From positions 62,001 to 126,000 of the forward strand of contig NZ_BDBZ01000009.1 in assembly GCF_001613245.1 (NCBI RefSeq): a DNA stretch of 64,000 nt. Direction: 5' to 3'. This stretch comes from Nocardia speluncae NBRC 108251 (GTDB lineage Bacteria > Actinomycetota > Actinomycetes > Mycobacteriales > Mycobacteriaceae). Made by a program: the position numbers and the translations under genes. Below are positions 42,729-51,365 of this stretch, piece by piece. The notes beneath the pieces are model-generated. The model ran no database searches. It was not told the origin of the DNA and saw only the letters and a program-made list of their open reading frames with translations. Each line of letters opens with the position of its first letter. The first letter of the stretch is position 1.

Positions 42729-45700
42729 GTAGAGAAACCGTTGCCGGGGCAGGGGAGCTCGAGGAGCACCCCTTCTCCGACCATTCGGAGAAGGTTTGGG
42801 AAGCGTTCGCTCTAGTTCGGCTAGACGAGGCCGGCTGGCAGCCGATTTCCGGCAAGGACCTTAATCCGAGCAGCGGTCACCGTAAGGACTGGGGTGACCT
42901 CGTCCTGTACCCGCGCCTGCGTACCGCCATCGCCACTCGTCACCCCGAACTCCCTTCGTACGCAGTGGAAGAGGCGATCACCGAGCTGCTACGACAGACG
43001 CCCGGCAGTGATGTTCGTAAGAACTGGGACTTCTACAAGAAACTCACCGGTGGTCTGAAAGTCAGCTATACGGACTCACTCACCGACAAGAAGCGCAGCG
43101 TGACTGTCCGTCCCGTCGATTTCACCGACCCGCACGGAAACGATCTCGTCGCCGCCTCGCAGGTGCGGATACGCGCGGCCAGTGAGCGTGCGTTCGTCTT
43201 CGACATCATCCTGTACGTCAATGGACTCCCGCTCTGCGTCGTCGAGTTGAAGAAGGCGAGCGGGCCGGATGACTCCCGCACGGCGTACGACCAGATCCAG
43301 AACTACCGGCGCGAACTGAAGGTTGACAGCACCTTCCGAACCGTGTGTCTCGCTGTCGCTTCCGACGGGGTAACCGCCCGCCTCGGCACCCCGTTCACGC
43401 CGTGGGAGCATATGGCGCCCTGGCACGCTGAGGATGGGGTTCTGCTGAAGAAGAAGGCCGAACGGGAGGACGGCCGGGCCCTGGGGCGGATGATCGCCGG
43501 GGCGCTCGATCCCGACCACTTCCTCGGCCTGATTGCTGGATTCCTCTCCTACTCTGCTGAGGGGACCGGTGGCAGCGTCGACACGGTGAAGCTTGCTAAG
43601 GCTCACCAGTACATTGCGGTCAACACGGCCCTCGCCGCCACCGCGTCCGCCGCCGCCACGGACGGCAGAGCAGGTGTCATCTGGCACACGCAGGGGGCCG
43701 GTAAGAGCGAGGAGATGCTCTTTTATACGGGCAGGGTGGGCGGGCTCCAAGGTCTGTCCAATCCGACAATCGTCCTAATCACCGACCGGATCGACCTCGA
43801 CACCCAGCTCTACAGGACGTTCAACCTCAGCCACAGCCTTCGTAGGGCCACCGGTGGTGTCCCGGAAAAGGCTCATAACAGTGGCCAGCTGAAAGATCTC
43901 CTCACCCGGCGTGAAGGCAGCGGCGGTGTCATCTTCACGACGCTCCACAAGTTCCGGATCAGCAAGGCGGAGAAGGTCGCCGGTGCCCGGCATCCGCTGT
44001 TGTCTGACCGCCGGGACATCATTGTCGTCGTCGACGAGGCGCACCGTAGCCATTATGACTTCGAGGACGGCTTCGCCCGCCATCTACGGGACGCGCTGCC
44101 GCACGCCACGTTCATCGCCTTCACCGGCACTCCAATTGATAACCGGACGGGCAACACTGTTGCTGTCTTCGGGCCGACGATCCACACCTACGACCACACG
44201 CAGGCAGTTAATGACGGGGCTACCGTCCGAGTCTTCTACGAGCCGATCCTCCACAAGGTGAAGCTTCCTGACGACCAAGACCTGGATGAGATGAACGCTC
44301 GGGCCGAGGGGCTGGTCGAGGGGCTGAGTCAGGAAGAACAAGCTCGTGCCCGTGCCCAGTTCGCCACGTTCGAGAGCGTAATCGGTGCACCGGAGCGTAT
44401 AGCGAAGCTCGCCGATACCCTCCTGTCCCATTGGGACAGCCGCAGCATGGAAATGCTCAAGTTGACGGGTGGGCCCGGCAAGGGGATGGTTGTCTGCTCC
44501 TCTCGCAGGATTGCGGCGCGGCTCTTCAACGCCCTCGCGGCTCGTCGGCCCGACTGGGCCGGCGAGCCCGACAAGAAGACCGGGTTGCTGCCCGACAACA
44601 CTGGAAAGATCCGTGTCGTCTACACCGGCAACCCCGGCAAGGACGACGCTGAGATCGCCCCGTACGTGCGCACACCCGCCAAGATCAAGGACATCCAGAC
44701 ACGGGCCACCGACCCCGACGATGAACTCGAACTCGTCATCGTCCAGTCACTGTGGCTCACAGGATTCGACTCGCCCCCGCTGCACACCCTGTATCTCGAC
44801 CGCCGGATGCGCGGCGCTGCGCTGATGCAGGCCGTTTCCCGTGTCAACCGCACCTGGGGCGAGAAGCCGTCGGGCCTGGTTGTGGACTTCCTGGGGGTAG
44901 CTCAGCACCTCACCAATGCAATAGCCGAATTCACCTCCGACAGCGACGAGAACGAGGAGACCCTCGCCGCGGAAATCTCGGAGGCCGTCAAGGTCGTACG
45001 GGAAAAGCACCAGTCGATCACTGAGCTGCTCGAGGACTGCCCATGGCGTGAGGCCCTCGGCTCGGCCGGCTATCAGGAAGCCCTGTATGCCGTTCTGGAG
45101 TTTCTTCAGGAGGCCGAGCCCGCACTGCAACCCGGGATGCCAACCCGCCTTCAGCGCTTCATGCACTTCGGCAAGCTGCTGTCCCAAGCTTTCTCTCTGT
45201 GTCCTACCCACGAGGGCGTCAAAGATGTACTCGACGATATCCGGTTCTTCGCGTCGGTGCGTGCCTCGCGCGAGAAGTTCGACGTGGATGCCCGGGCCGA
45301 CCAAGGGCTCGCCACCGCCGCCGACCAGCTCCGCTATATCGAGCAACTCAATGCCGCAGCGGTTGTCGCCGACGGGGTGGTGGATATCTACGACGCGGCA
45401 GGTCTCACCAAACCTGATCTTTCCCACCTAGATGAGGAGTTTGTCGCGCAACTGCAGGAGAGTCGCCACCCCAACCTGGCGCTCGAAGCCCTGCGCCGCT
45501 CCCTGATGAAGGAGATTCGCGATTCCCACCCAGGCAATATCACCCAGCAGCGCGCCTTCACCGAGCGCATGCAGGAGACGATGAATCGCTACCACAACGG
45601 GATGATCACATCCGCCGAGACGATGGATATCCTCGTCGAGTTCGCGCGCGAAGTGTCCGCCGACCGGGTTCGCGCTGCGGAACTCGGCCTGACGGAAGAC

Positions 45701-45967
45701 GAACTGGCCTTCTACGATGCGGTCGCCGCGAACCCCTCTGCTCTGCAAATGGGTGACGACATCCTCCGTCAGATCGCCCAACACTTGTGCCGGTTGGTAT
45801 CGGAGGATGTAACAGTCGACTGGCGGATCAAGAGCCAGGCTCGTGACAGGATCCGTGCCAAGGTTCAGTTGCTGCTCAACCACTATGGCTATCCACCGGA
45901 CAATGCGCAGGACGCAATCGACCGAGTGCTGAAGCAGACCGAGGCCAAGGCAGAGGAATGGGCCTGA
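42725..45967 (+). CDS. hsdR: type I restriction-modification system, restriction subunit
   Basis: ATG at 42725 overlapping the hsdS stop (ATGA); 1080 residues. Nuclease domain with FDIILYVNGLPLCVVELKKA (PD-(D/E)XK: Asp about 160, E-x-K about 174-176) and a QxxxY-like motif (YDQIQNYRREL). SF2 translocase: Walker A TQGAGKS (about 323), DEAH in VVVDEAHRSHYD (about 437), TGTPI, and the helicase C-terminal motifs VIVQSLWLTGFDSPPLHTLY and QAVSRVNR. C-terminal helical domain contacts the methylase. All motifs are intact, so the system should cut unmodified DNA after ATP-driven translocation. Confidence 0.97.
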   Translation: MSRETVAGAGELEEHPFSDHSEKVWEAFALVRLDEAGWQPISGKDLNPSSGHRKDWGDLVLYPRLRTAIATRHPELPSYAVEEAITELLRQTPGSDVRKNWDFYKKLTGGLKVSYTDSLTDKKRSVTVRPVDFTDPHGNDLVAASQVRIRAASERAFVFDIILYVNGLPLCVVELKKASGPDDSRTAYDQIQNYRRELKVDSTFRTVCLAVASDGVTARLGTPFTPWEHMAPWHAEDGVLLKKKAEREDGRALGRMIAGALDPDHFLGLIAGFLSYSAEGTGGSVDTVKLAKAHQYIAVNTALAATASAAATDGRAGVIWHTQGAGKSEEMLFYTGRVGGLQGLSNPTIVLITDRIDLDTQLYRTFNLSHSLRRATGGVPEKAHNSGQLKDLLTRREGSGGVIFTTLHKFRISKAEKVAGARHPLLSDRRDIIVVVDEAHRSHYDFEDGFARHLRDALPHATFIAFTGTPIDNRTGNTVAVFGPTIHTYDHTQAVNDGATVRVFYEPILHKVKLPDDQDLDEMNARAEGLVEGLSQEEQARARAQFATFESVIGAPERIAKLADTLLSHWDSRSMEMLKLTGGPGKGMVVCSSRRIAARLFNALAARRPDWAGEPDKKTGLLPDNTGKIRVVYTGNPGKDDAEIAPYVRTPAKIKDIQTRATDPDDELELVIVQSLWLTGFDSPPLHTLYLDRRMRGAALMQAVSRVNRTWGEKPSGLVVDFLGVAQHLTNAIAEFTSDSDENEETLAAEISEAVKVVREKHQSITELLEDCPWREALGSAGYQEALYAVLEFLQEAEPALQPGMPTRLQRFMHFGKLLSQAFSLCPTHEGVKDVLDDIRFFASVRASREKFDVDARADQGLATAADQLRYIEQLNAAAVVADGVVDIYDAAGLTKPDLSHLDEEFVAQLQESRHPNLALEALRRSLMKEIRDSHPGNITQQRAFTERMQETMNRYHNGMITSAETMDILVEFAREVSADRVRAAELGLTEDELAFYDAVAANPSALQMGDDILRQIAQHLCRLVSEDVTVDWRIKSQARDRIRAKVQLLLNHYGYPPDNAQDAIDRVLKQTEAKAEEWA

Positions 45968-46066
45968 AGCTCGGCCGGGTGATTCGGTCGCGGTCACCGC
46001 TGCATCCGTGTCAGCCTCCCATGAGATGCTGAAACAGCCAATCATCAGTGCTGGACGGAGGAGGAG

Positions 46067-47434
46067 TTGTACGTAACCGGGGTCGGCTTCTCCAATGTCC
46101 GAGGTTTCACCGGAGCGCGCGCGGTAGATGAGCTCCGGCTACCGGCCGATGGTGGCGGCAGCTGGACAGTCATCGCCGGCCGAAATGGTTCGGGAAAGTC
46201 GACCTTCCTGCAGGTTCTTGCGCTCACACTGGCCGGCCCTCAAGCGGCTCGAACGCTTGTCCAGGACTTCAGCAGCTGGATCACCACAGGTGAGACCTCA
46301 GCCTGGGCACAAGTGAGCGTAAAGCCGGACTATGCCATCGACAGGCTTACCGGCCGGGGCAGACCGCCTGATGGTCCTGTTGTTCTGGGATTGGACTGGA
46401 CCGCCCCGGAGAGTTCGCCGAGCAGACCCCTCTATGCCACGCCACAACAGCCCCAGCTGGCGCCCTACGACGGCGAGGTCTATGGATGGGGAGGCGCGCC
46501 GCGTGGCCCTTGGGCTGACAATCCGCAGGGCTGGTTCTGCGCCGGTTACGGTCCGTTTCGTCGGTTGGCCGGCGGGTCCGGGGAAGCCCAGCGGATGATG
46601 CTCGCATCTGGCCCAGCGGGGCGCATGGCTTCCCTTTTCCATGAGGATGCTTCCCTTGCCGAAGGAGTGAGCTGGCTCAAGGAATTGCGGCTGAGAGCGC
46701 TTGAGGGGCAGCAGTCGGCGTCCGACCTTCTGGAGACTGTACAGGGGCTGCTCTCCGATGGTTTGCTGCCAGATGGGTATCGCGCGATGAGGGTGAGCTC
46801 GGAGGGGCTCTGGGTTTCGCCAGCCAGCGAACCAGATCGCGCGTACCCGCTGCGCGAGATGAGCGACGGCTTTCGAACCGTCACTTCGTTGGTGCTGGAT
46901 ATCGCGAGGCAGCTGCAGAATGCCTACGGGACGATTGACGCGGGCACAGATGACAATGGGCATCCGGTGGTTCAGATGCCCGGGATTGTAATCATCGACG
47001 AGGTGGATGCGCACCTTCACGTCACTTGGCAGCGGCGAATCGGAGGCTGGTTGCGCGCCCACTTCCCACGGATCCAGTTCATCGTTACCAGTCACAGCCC
47101 GTACATCTGCCAAGCGGCGGACCCTGGCGGCTTGGTTCGACTGCCGGGCCCGGAAGAAGATCGGCCACCTGAAGTCGTCGACGACGCGCTGTACCACCGC
47201 ATTGTGTACGGCAGCGGGGAAGACGCTGTGCTCTCGGAACTGTTCGGCCTGGAGTCGCCGTACTCCAGCCGTGCTGAAGAACGACGTAGAGACCTGGTAC
47301 TACTGGAGCGTAAGGTCTTTGCGGGCAAGGCCAATGAGCAGGAAGCCCGAGAATACCGCCAGCTGGCCGCCGAGCTCAGTAGTTCCCGCTCAGCACGAGT
47401 GCGCGAGGTGGCAGCCCGACTGGGAAATGATTAA
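46067..47434 (+). CDS. AAA/ABC-type ATPase, PtuA-like (Septu-type defence)
   Basis: 455 residues from a TTG at 46067 with GGAGGAG a few bases upstream. N-terminus MYVTGVGFSNVRGFTGARA, the usual start of SMC-like ATPases, then Walker A IAGRNGSGKST (about 36-46). DGFRTVTSLVLDIA (about 264) is in the position of the ABC signature, Walker B GIVIIDEVDAHLH (about 304-316) and a His switch in FIVTSHSPYIC (about 336-346) follow. An ATPase of this type coupled to an HNH nuclease is the definition of Septu (PtuA-PtuB) and retron-HNH systems. The downstream gene start overlaps its stop (TAATG). Confidence 0.8.
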   Translation: MYVTGVGFSNVRGFTGARAVDELRLPADGGGSWTVIAGRNGSGKSTFLQVLALTLAGPQAARTLVQDFSSWITTGETSAWAQVSVKPDYAIDRLTGRGRPPDGPVVLGLDWTAPESSPSRPLYATPQQPQLAPYDGEVYGWGGAPRGPWADNPQGWFCAGYGPFRRLAGGSGEAQRMMLASGPAGRMASLFHEDASLAEGVSWLKELRLRALEGQQSASDLLETVQGLLSDGLLPDGYRAMRVSSEGLWVSPASEPDRAYPLREMSDGFRTVTSLVLDIARQLQNAYGTIDAGTDDNGHPVVQMPGIVIIDEVDAHLHVTWQRRIGGWLRAHFPRIQFIVTSHSPYICQAADPGGLVRLPGPEEDRPPEVVDDALYHRIVYGSGEDAVLSELFGLESPYSSRAEERRRDLVLLERKVFAGKANEQEAREYRQLAAELSSSRSARVREVAARLGND

Positions 47435-48174
47435 TGATTCCGATCGAGAGGCTGCCAGCCACTGAACGGCTGGTCCGGCTGTGCGATAACCGTACGGAAC
47501 AGATCCAAGAATTAGGGGCAACGAGCAAAGCTGCCAGAGACACATGGCGACTTGCAGTGACGGCAAAAGGCGAGATCCGTACTCTGCTAGAGAAGATGGC
47601 GCCAGGAGTGCTGAGGTGCATGTACTGCCTGGACAGTTTCGGTACCGATATCGACCATTTCGAACCGTTGTCACTGACCCCCCTGCGAACTTTCTGCTGG
47701 CACAACCACTTGCTGGCCTGCTCCAGGTGTAACAGCAACTTCAAGCGCGAAGACTTTCCCTGTGACGGGGAGACCGGAGAGTGCCTGTTGATCGATCCAA
47801 GCGCAGATGACCCGGCCGACCACCTCGAACTGCTTGTGGCAGTTGGTCAATATGAGGGCAAGACCCGCAAAGGCATCGAGAGCATCCGGGTCTTCGGCCT
47901 TAACCGTCAGGACCTGATACAAGGGCGCTTCGATGCATATGTCAAGTCATGCGACATACTCACCTCTTGGCACCGCAAAACTCGTAAAGGCGATGTGGCC
48001 GGAGCATCCCAGTCTGCGGGCGCCCTGCGTCGTGAGCCCTTCGGCGACGTACTGCGAGCTTTGGAGAGGCTGGCGCGTTTGCCCTACGCCTCTATGGCCC
48101 TTGATGAAGAAGTAGCCGAATCATTGGCGGCCTGGATCCGTAACGGTGAACAGCCACGGACAGCTCACAGATAG
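47434..48174 (+). CDS. HNH endonuclease, PtuB-like (Septu-type defence)
   Basis: 246 residues; the ATG shares its A with the last base of the ATPase stop (TAATG). HNH core: LRCMYCLDSFGTDIDHFEPL (about 59-79; CxxC and the DH of the first His), then WHNHLLACSRCNSNFK (about 88-104; the Asn/His and second CxxC). This zinc-stabilised HNH architecture is the same as PtuB and the TIGR02646-type HNH proteins. The rest is helical and has DPSADDPADHLEL, common in this family after the HNH core. Predicted to cut nucleic acid when released by the ATPase. Confidence 0.8.
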   Translation: MIPIERLPATERLVRLCDNRTEQIQELGATSKAARDTWRLAVTAKGEIRTLLEKMAPGVLRCMYCLDSFGTDIDHFEPLSLTPLRTFCWHNHLLACSRCNSNFKREDFPCDGETGECLLIDPSADDPADHLELLVAVGQYEGKTRKGIESIRVFGLNRQDLIQGRFDAYVKSCDILTSWHRKTRKGDVAGASQSAGALRREPFGDVLRALERLARLPYASMALDEEVAESLAAWIRNGEQPRTAHR

Positions 48175-48249
48175 ACGATGTCAAGCTCGTGAATTTGCCG
48201 AGTGGCGTGGCCTCGGCCCGATCTCACTGAACCGCCCCGGGTTGGTGCT

Positions 48250-48690
48250 CACCTTCTTGGGAAGGATGGGCAGCTTACGAAGTACGACGAAGCGACCAAG
48301 GCCAAGGCTGCCCGGTTGGTCATCGATCACCGTGACGACTACGACAGCGAGTCGGCCGCGATGCAGGCGGTCGCGGCCCGGTTGGGGATGTCCACCGAGA
48401 CTCTGCGTAAATGGGTCCGCCAGGCCGGAGTCGACCAGGTGAGGCTGACGGCGGGACGACGGAGGCCGCGCGGACGATCCTCGAGTGGAATGGAAGATCG
48501 CCGAGCTGGAACAGACGATCGAGATATCCTCGGCAGCAACATCTTTCTTTGCGCGGGCGAGCGACCCGCGACAGAATTGATCTGTGGATTCATCGCTGAG
48601 TATAGGGCTCAGTTCGGGGTCGTTTCGATCTGCCGGGCGCTGACCGCGCACGGATGCAAGATCGCCCCGAGAACGTTCCATGCCTGAGCG
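48250..48690 (+). pseudogene. IS3-family transposase remnant (orfA with start of orfB)
   Basis: KYDEATKAKAARLVIDHRDDYD (in parts) and AAMQAVAARLGMSTETLRKW followed by VRQAGVD are the helix-turn-helix start of an IS3-type OrfA. The leucine-zipper part is found in other frames (IAELEQTIEI). The beginning of OrfB follows as ICGFIAEYRAQFGVVSICRALTAHGCKI (in parts). The frames are broken, the orfA stop is missing and the integrase core is absent, so the element is dead. It lies directly after the PtuB-like gene and before repeat E. Confidence 0.8.
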
Positions 48691-48762
48691 TGGCGGGCAC
48701 CATCGAAGCGATATCTGTGAGCCTCAGTTGTCTGGCGAGGATGGTTGCATTTGCTCGATGTG

Positions 48763-48914
48763 CGTTCCCATGTTCGATGTGCCCTACTAGAGCCGCGTCT
48801 GACCTGGGGTTTCTCAATGCGGTGATTCCGGGATCTTCGCGGAAAATCCTGCTGACCTGCGGAAACGCTGTCGCAGGTTGGTGCCCTCGGCAGGACACAC
48901 AAAACATGGGCAAC
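48763..48914. repeat. dispersed repeat, copy E: 152 bp with terminal inverted repeats
   Basis: Left arm identical to that of copy D (CGTTCCCATGTTCGATGTGC from 48763); the right arm is diverged (GGACACACAAAACATGGGCA from 48893). The internal 110 bp is nearly identical to copy D, including GACCTGGGGTTTCTCAA, GATCTTCGCGGAAAATCCTG and the stem ACCTGCG...CGCAGGT. The segment after the right arm (CTGGAAAACGCCTGGTCATC) is shared with copy F at 57.3 kb and not with A-D. Confidence 0.85.
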
Positions 48915-48954
48915 TGGAAAACGCCTGGTCATCGTGGGCGTGCACCCAGTCTGA

Positions 48955-49234
48955 CGATTTCGTCGACACCGAGCCGGGGCTATCCCCTGAGGACGCCGAC
49001 CGGGTATTCGAGCGATTCCACCGAACGGACAGGCTCCTGGATTCGCACAGAGTTCCCATCTCTGCCCGGAGTCCGCGGATCGTATCCGGTCACAGTGCTC
49101 ATCTCACCGATCTGAAAATGAGGGCCATGGCGGTCACCGCGCCACCGGTGACCGCCCACCGAGCTTCCGGTGCCGACGCCGAGCTGGTGCGTGATCGGAT
49201 GCCCCGGCGCGGGACTCGGGTCCGGGTGCGCTAG
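48955..49234 (+). pseudogene. histidine kinase C-terminal remnant
   Basis: GLSPEDADRVFERFHRTDR matches the G1/F-box of HATPase domains (GIPPEDRERVFERFYRADR in intact kinases). The frame ends RRGTRVRVR and stop, as such kinases often do. The intervening G2 region is not recognisable and everything upstream is missing. It begins right at repeat E. Confidence 0.5.
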
Positions 49235-49593
49235 CGCTGGTAGACCTCTACATAGGCGTTGGTAGCCACCGCGAGGATGCCGGGGCCTGCCCCGGTGCAG
49301 CCGGCGGTGACGCGATCGCCGGACGGTGTGAAGGGGTAGCTGAGGGTGTGGTACGGGCCCACGGCGTAGAGCGGGAACGGACCGTTGGCGTAGAGGCCGA
49401 GGCATTCGACGCGCAGGACGTAGTTGCTGCCGCCGTCGGGTCGGCAGATCGCCGAGGCGCCGAAGAGGTCACGTTCGACGGCACAGTCCCGGGGTGCGGC
49501 CTGGGCGGTGCCGGAACCGATGATCGCGACGAAGGCCAGGCCCGAGATACCGGCGGTCGCGAGTCGCGCTGCCGAAACGATGTTCTTCTTCAT
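49231..49593 (-). CDS. small secreted protein at the end of the NAT operon
   Basis: 120 residues starting in the ATGA overlap with the NAT stop, so translation is coupled. Signal peptide MKKNIVSAARLATAGISG... with a hydrophobic core (residues 9-27) and cleavage after AQA (about residue 32). The mature part has four cysteines (DCAVE, AICRP, VECLG, AGCTG), suggesting two disulfides, and a beta-rich composition. No domain recognised. Its coupling to a cytoplasmic detoxification enzyme is unexpected. Confidence 0.7.
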   Translation of the reverse strand: MKKNIVSAARLATAGISGLAFVAIIGSGTAQAAPRDCAVERDLFGASAICRPDGGSNYVLRVECLGLYANGPFPLYAVGPYHTLSYPFTPSGDRVTAGCTGAGPGILAVATNAYVEVYQR

Positions 49594-50441
49594 TGAAGTT
49601 CTCCTGTGTCGAGGTGGTTGACGAGCTTCGCCGCATCAGCGGCGTCGGTTTCGATATCGAAGATCTCGGTGAGGAGCCTCGGAACATCGGAAGATCGCAC
49701 CGTACGGGTCTCGCCGGTGCCGTCGGGGTAGTTGGTGTGCAGGGTGAGACCGTCGAGCATGTGGTGAACCTCTGGGCGGAGGCGCTGTGCGATGGGGCGA
49801 GTGGTGAACGGCGAATGCGAGGACGTCGAGACGTAGTAGTTGCCGACGGCCTGGTCGATCGGGTACTGCGGGTTCATCGTGAAAGTGCGACGAGTGAGCC
49901 AGCCGTTGCGGGAGAAGTGGCGCAGGGTCCACAAGCCGCCGCCCAGCACATCGGTGTCGCGTTCCAGCGTGAATCGCCATGCACCAGCGGTGAGTTCGCC
50001 GTCGACGGGGGCGAGTTCGATCGGTTCCAGCGGTCCGGAGCCGAAACCGACATCACACAACCAGCCTCGTTCGTCATCGGTCGTGGTGACGTGCAGCAGG
50101 GCGTGTGTGGCGGGGAGCAGGCGGGTGTCCGCGCCCAGGAAGATCCGTCCGGCCAGGCCGGTGACCCCGAAGCCGAGCCGTTCCAGCACCGCGGCGAACA
50201 ACGCGCAGTTCTCGAAGCAGTAGCCGCCTCGGCGGTGTCGAACCATTTTGTCCTGCATGGACTCCACGTCCAGCCGGACCGGCCGGCCCAGGATGATCTC
50301 GAGGTTCTCGAAAGGGAACGTCGTGGTGTGCCGATAGACCAAATCGCGCAATGTCGCCAGGGTCGGTGCACGCACGCCGGTGAGGCCGATGCGGGCCAGA
50401 TACGCGTCCAGGTCCAGGTCCGCACCGCGCCAGGTGCTCAT
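49590..50441 (-). CDS. nat: arylamine N-acetyltransferase
   Basis: ATG at 50441, overlapping the stop of the upstream gene by 4 bp; 283 residues, the normal NAT length. The catalytic triad is visible: Cys75 in HRRGGYCFENC, His113 in LPATHALLHV and Asp130 in WLCDVGFG. N-terminal TFPFENLEIILGRPVRLD is also characteristic. It transfers acetyl groups from acetyl-CoA to arylamines or hydrazines (isoniazid-like drugs). In the operon it follows an FMN reductase and an imine-reductase-like enzyme. Confidence 0.95.
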   Translation of the reverse strand: MSTWRGADLDLDAYLARIGLTGVRAPTLATLRDLVYRHTTTFPFENLEIILGRPVRLDVESMQDKMVRHRRGGYCFENCALFAAVLERLGFGVTGLAGRIFLGADTRLLPATHALLHVTTTDDERGWLCDVGFGSGPLEPIELAPVDGELTAGAWRFTLERDTDVLGGGLWTLRHFSRNGWLTRRTFTMNPQYPIDQAVGNYYVSTSSHSPFTTRPIAQRLRPEVHHMLDGLTLHTNYPDGTGETRTVRSSDVPRLLTEIFDIETDAADAAKLVNHLDTGELQ

Positions 50442-51310
50442 GCGCGGCCCGGTCGGCGGCCGAAGTGTTCGACCAGCCGGGAGTAGCTGTCGTCGCCGTG
50501 GCCGGCGACCAGGGCGTCGGCCACGAGTCGCCTGGTGTAGGTCGGTAACGCTATATCGATTCCACGGGCCTCGCTTTCTGCGATCACATCGTCGATGGAG
50601 GGCAGGTGGTGTTTGAGAGCGCCGAACGGGGTGGCGAATTCGGCGCGGTCGATCTCCCCGGCGAACAGCCCGAACAGCGACGGCAGCGCCGCCAGAGACG
50701 GATCCGCCTGTTCGGTGTAGCGGCCGATCGGGATTCCGGCGTCGCGCAGCAGCGCCGCGGCGTGCAGGAACCCGTTCAGCAGACCCCACATGATGTCGTG
50801 GAATGCCATTCCGTACAGCAGTGGTACCGCGGGGTCGGTGGACACATGGGTCGCACGTCCGCCGAGTGACCGCAGGACCGGTTCGTACCGGTCGAAGACC
50901 TGTCGGGGGCCGCCGAAGAAGATCACCGCGTCCGGCGAGCCGATCGCGGGAGCGATGGTCATGATCTGGCCGTGCAGGTAGTCCGCGCCCAGGCCGGTCA
51001 CCAGGTCCGCTGCGACCCCGGCCTGTTCGGACGGCCCGTCGGTCAGGTTGACCACGGTACGCCCGGCCAAGGCGGGGCCCGCCGCCCGCAGCAGCTTCTC
51101 GGCCACCGCGCCGTCCTGGACGTTGACGAGCACCAGTTCGGCCGCACGCACCGCCGCTTCCGGCGACTGCGCCGGCCGGGCGCCCGCGGCCACCAGCGGC
51201 TCGGTTTTCCCGGACGATCTGTTCCAGACGGTGAGCGGGTGCCCGGCGGCCAGCAGGGCGGCGGCCAGCGCGGAACCCATCTCACCCAAACCGAGTAGTG
51301 CGATTGTCAT
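50438..51310 (-). CDS. NADPH-dependent imine reductase-like / 6-phosphogluconate-dehydrogenase-family oxidoreductase
   Basis: ATG at 51310; 290 residues. Rossmann start MTIALLGLGEMGSALAAALL (GxGxxG) and NRSSGK, an Arg after the second strand for the NADPH phosphate. The C-terminal all-helical domain with LLYGMAFHDIMWGLLNGFLHA is as in imine reductases. Could reduce cyclic imines, or act on a beta-hydroxyacid. The stop overlaps the NAT start; the gap to the MFS gene upstream is 55 bp. Confidence 0.8.
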   Translation of the reverse strand: MTIALLGLGEMGSALAAALLAAGHPLTVWNRSSGKTEPLVAAGARPAQSPEAAVRAAELVLVNVQDGAVAEKLLRAAGPALAGRTVVNLTDGPSEQAGVAADLVTGLGADYLHGQIMTIAPAIGSPDAVIFFGGPRQVFDRYEPVLRSLGGRATHVSTDPAVPLLYGMAFHDIMWGLLNGFLHAAALLRDAGIPIGRYTEQADPSLAALPSLFGLFAGEIDRAEFATPFGALKHHLPSIDDVIAESEARGIDIALPTYTRRLVADALVAGHGDDSYSRLVEHFGRRPGRA

Positions 51311-51365
51311 GATTCTCCGATCTCGTTGCTTGCACACGACGGTAAAACCTCAACCCTTATTGAGA

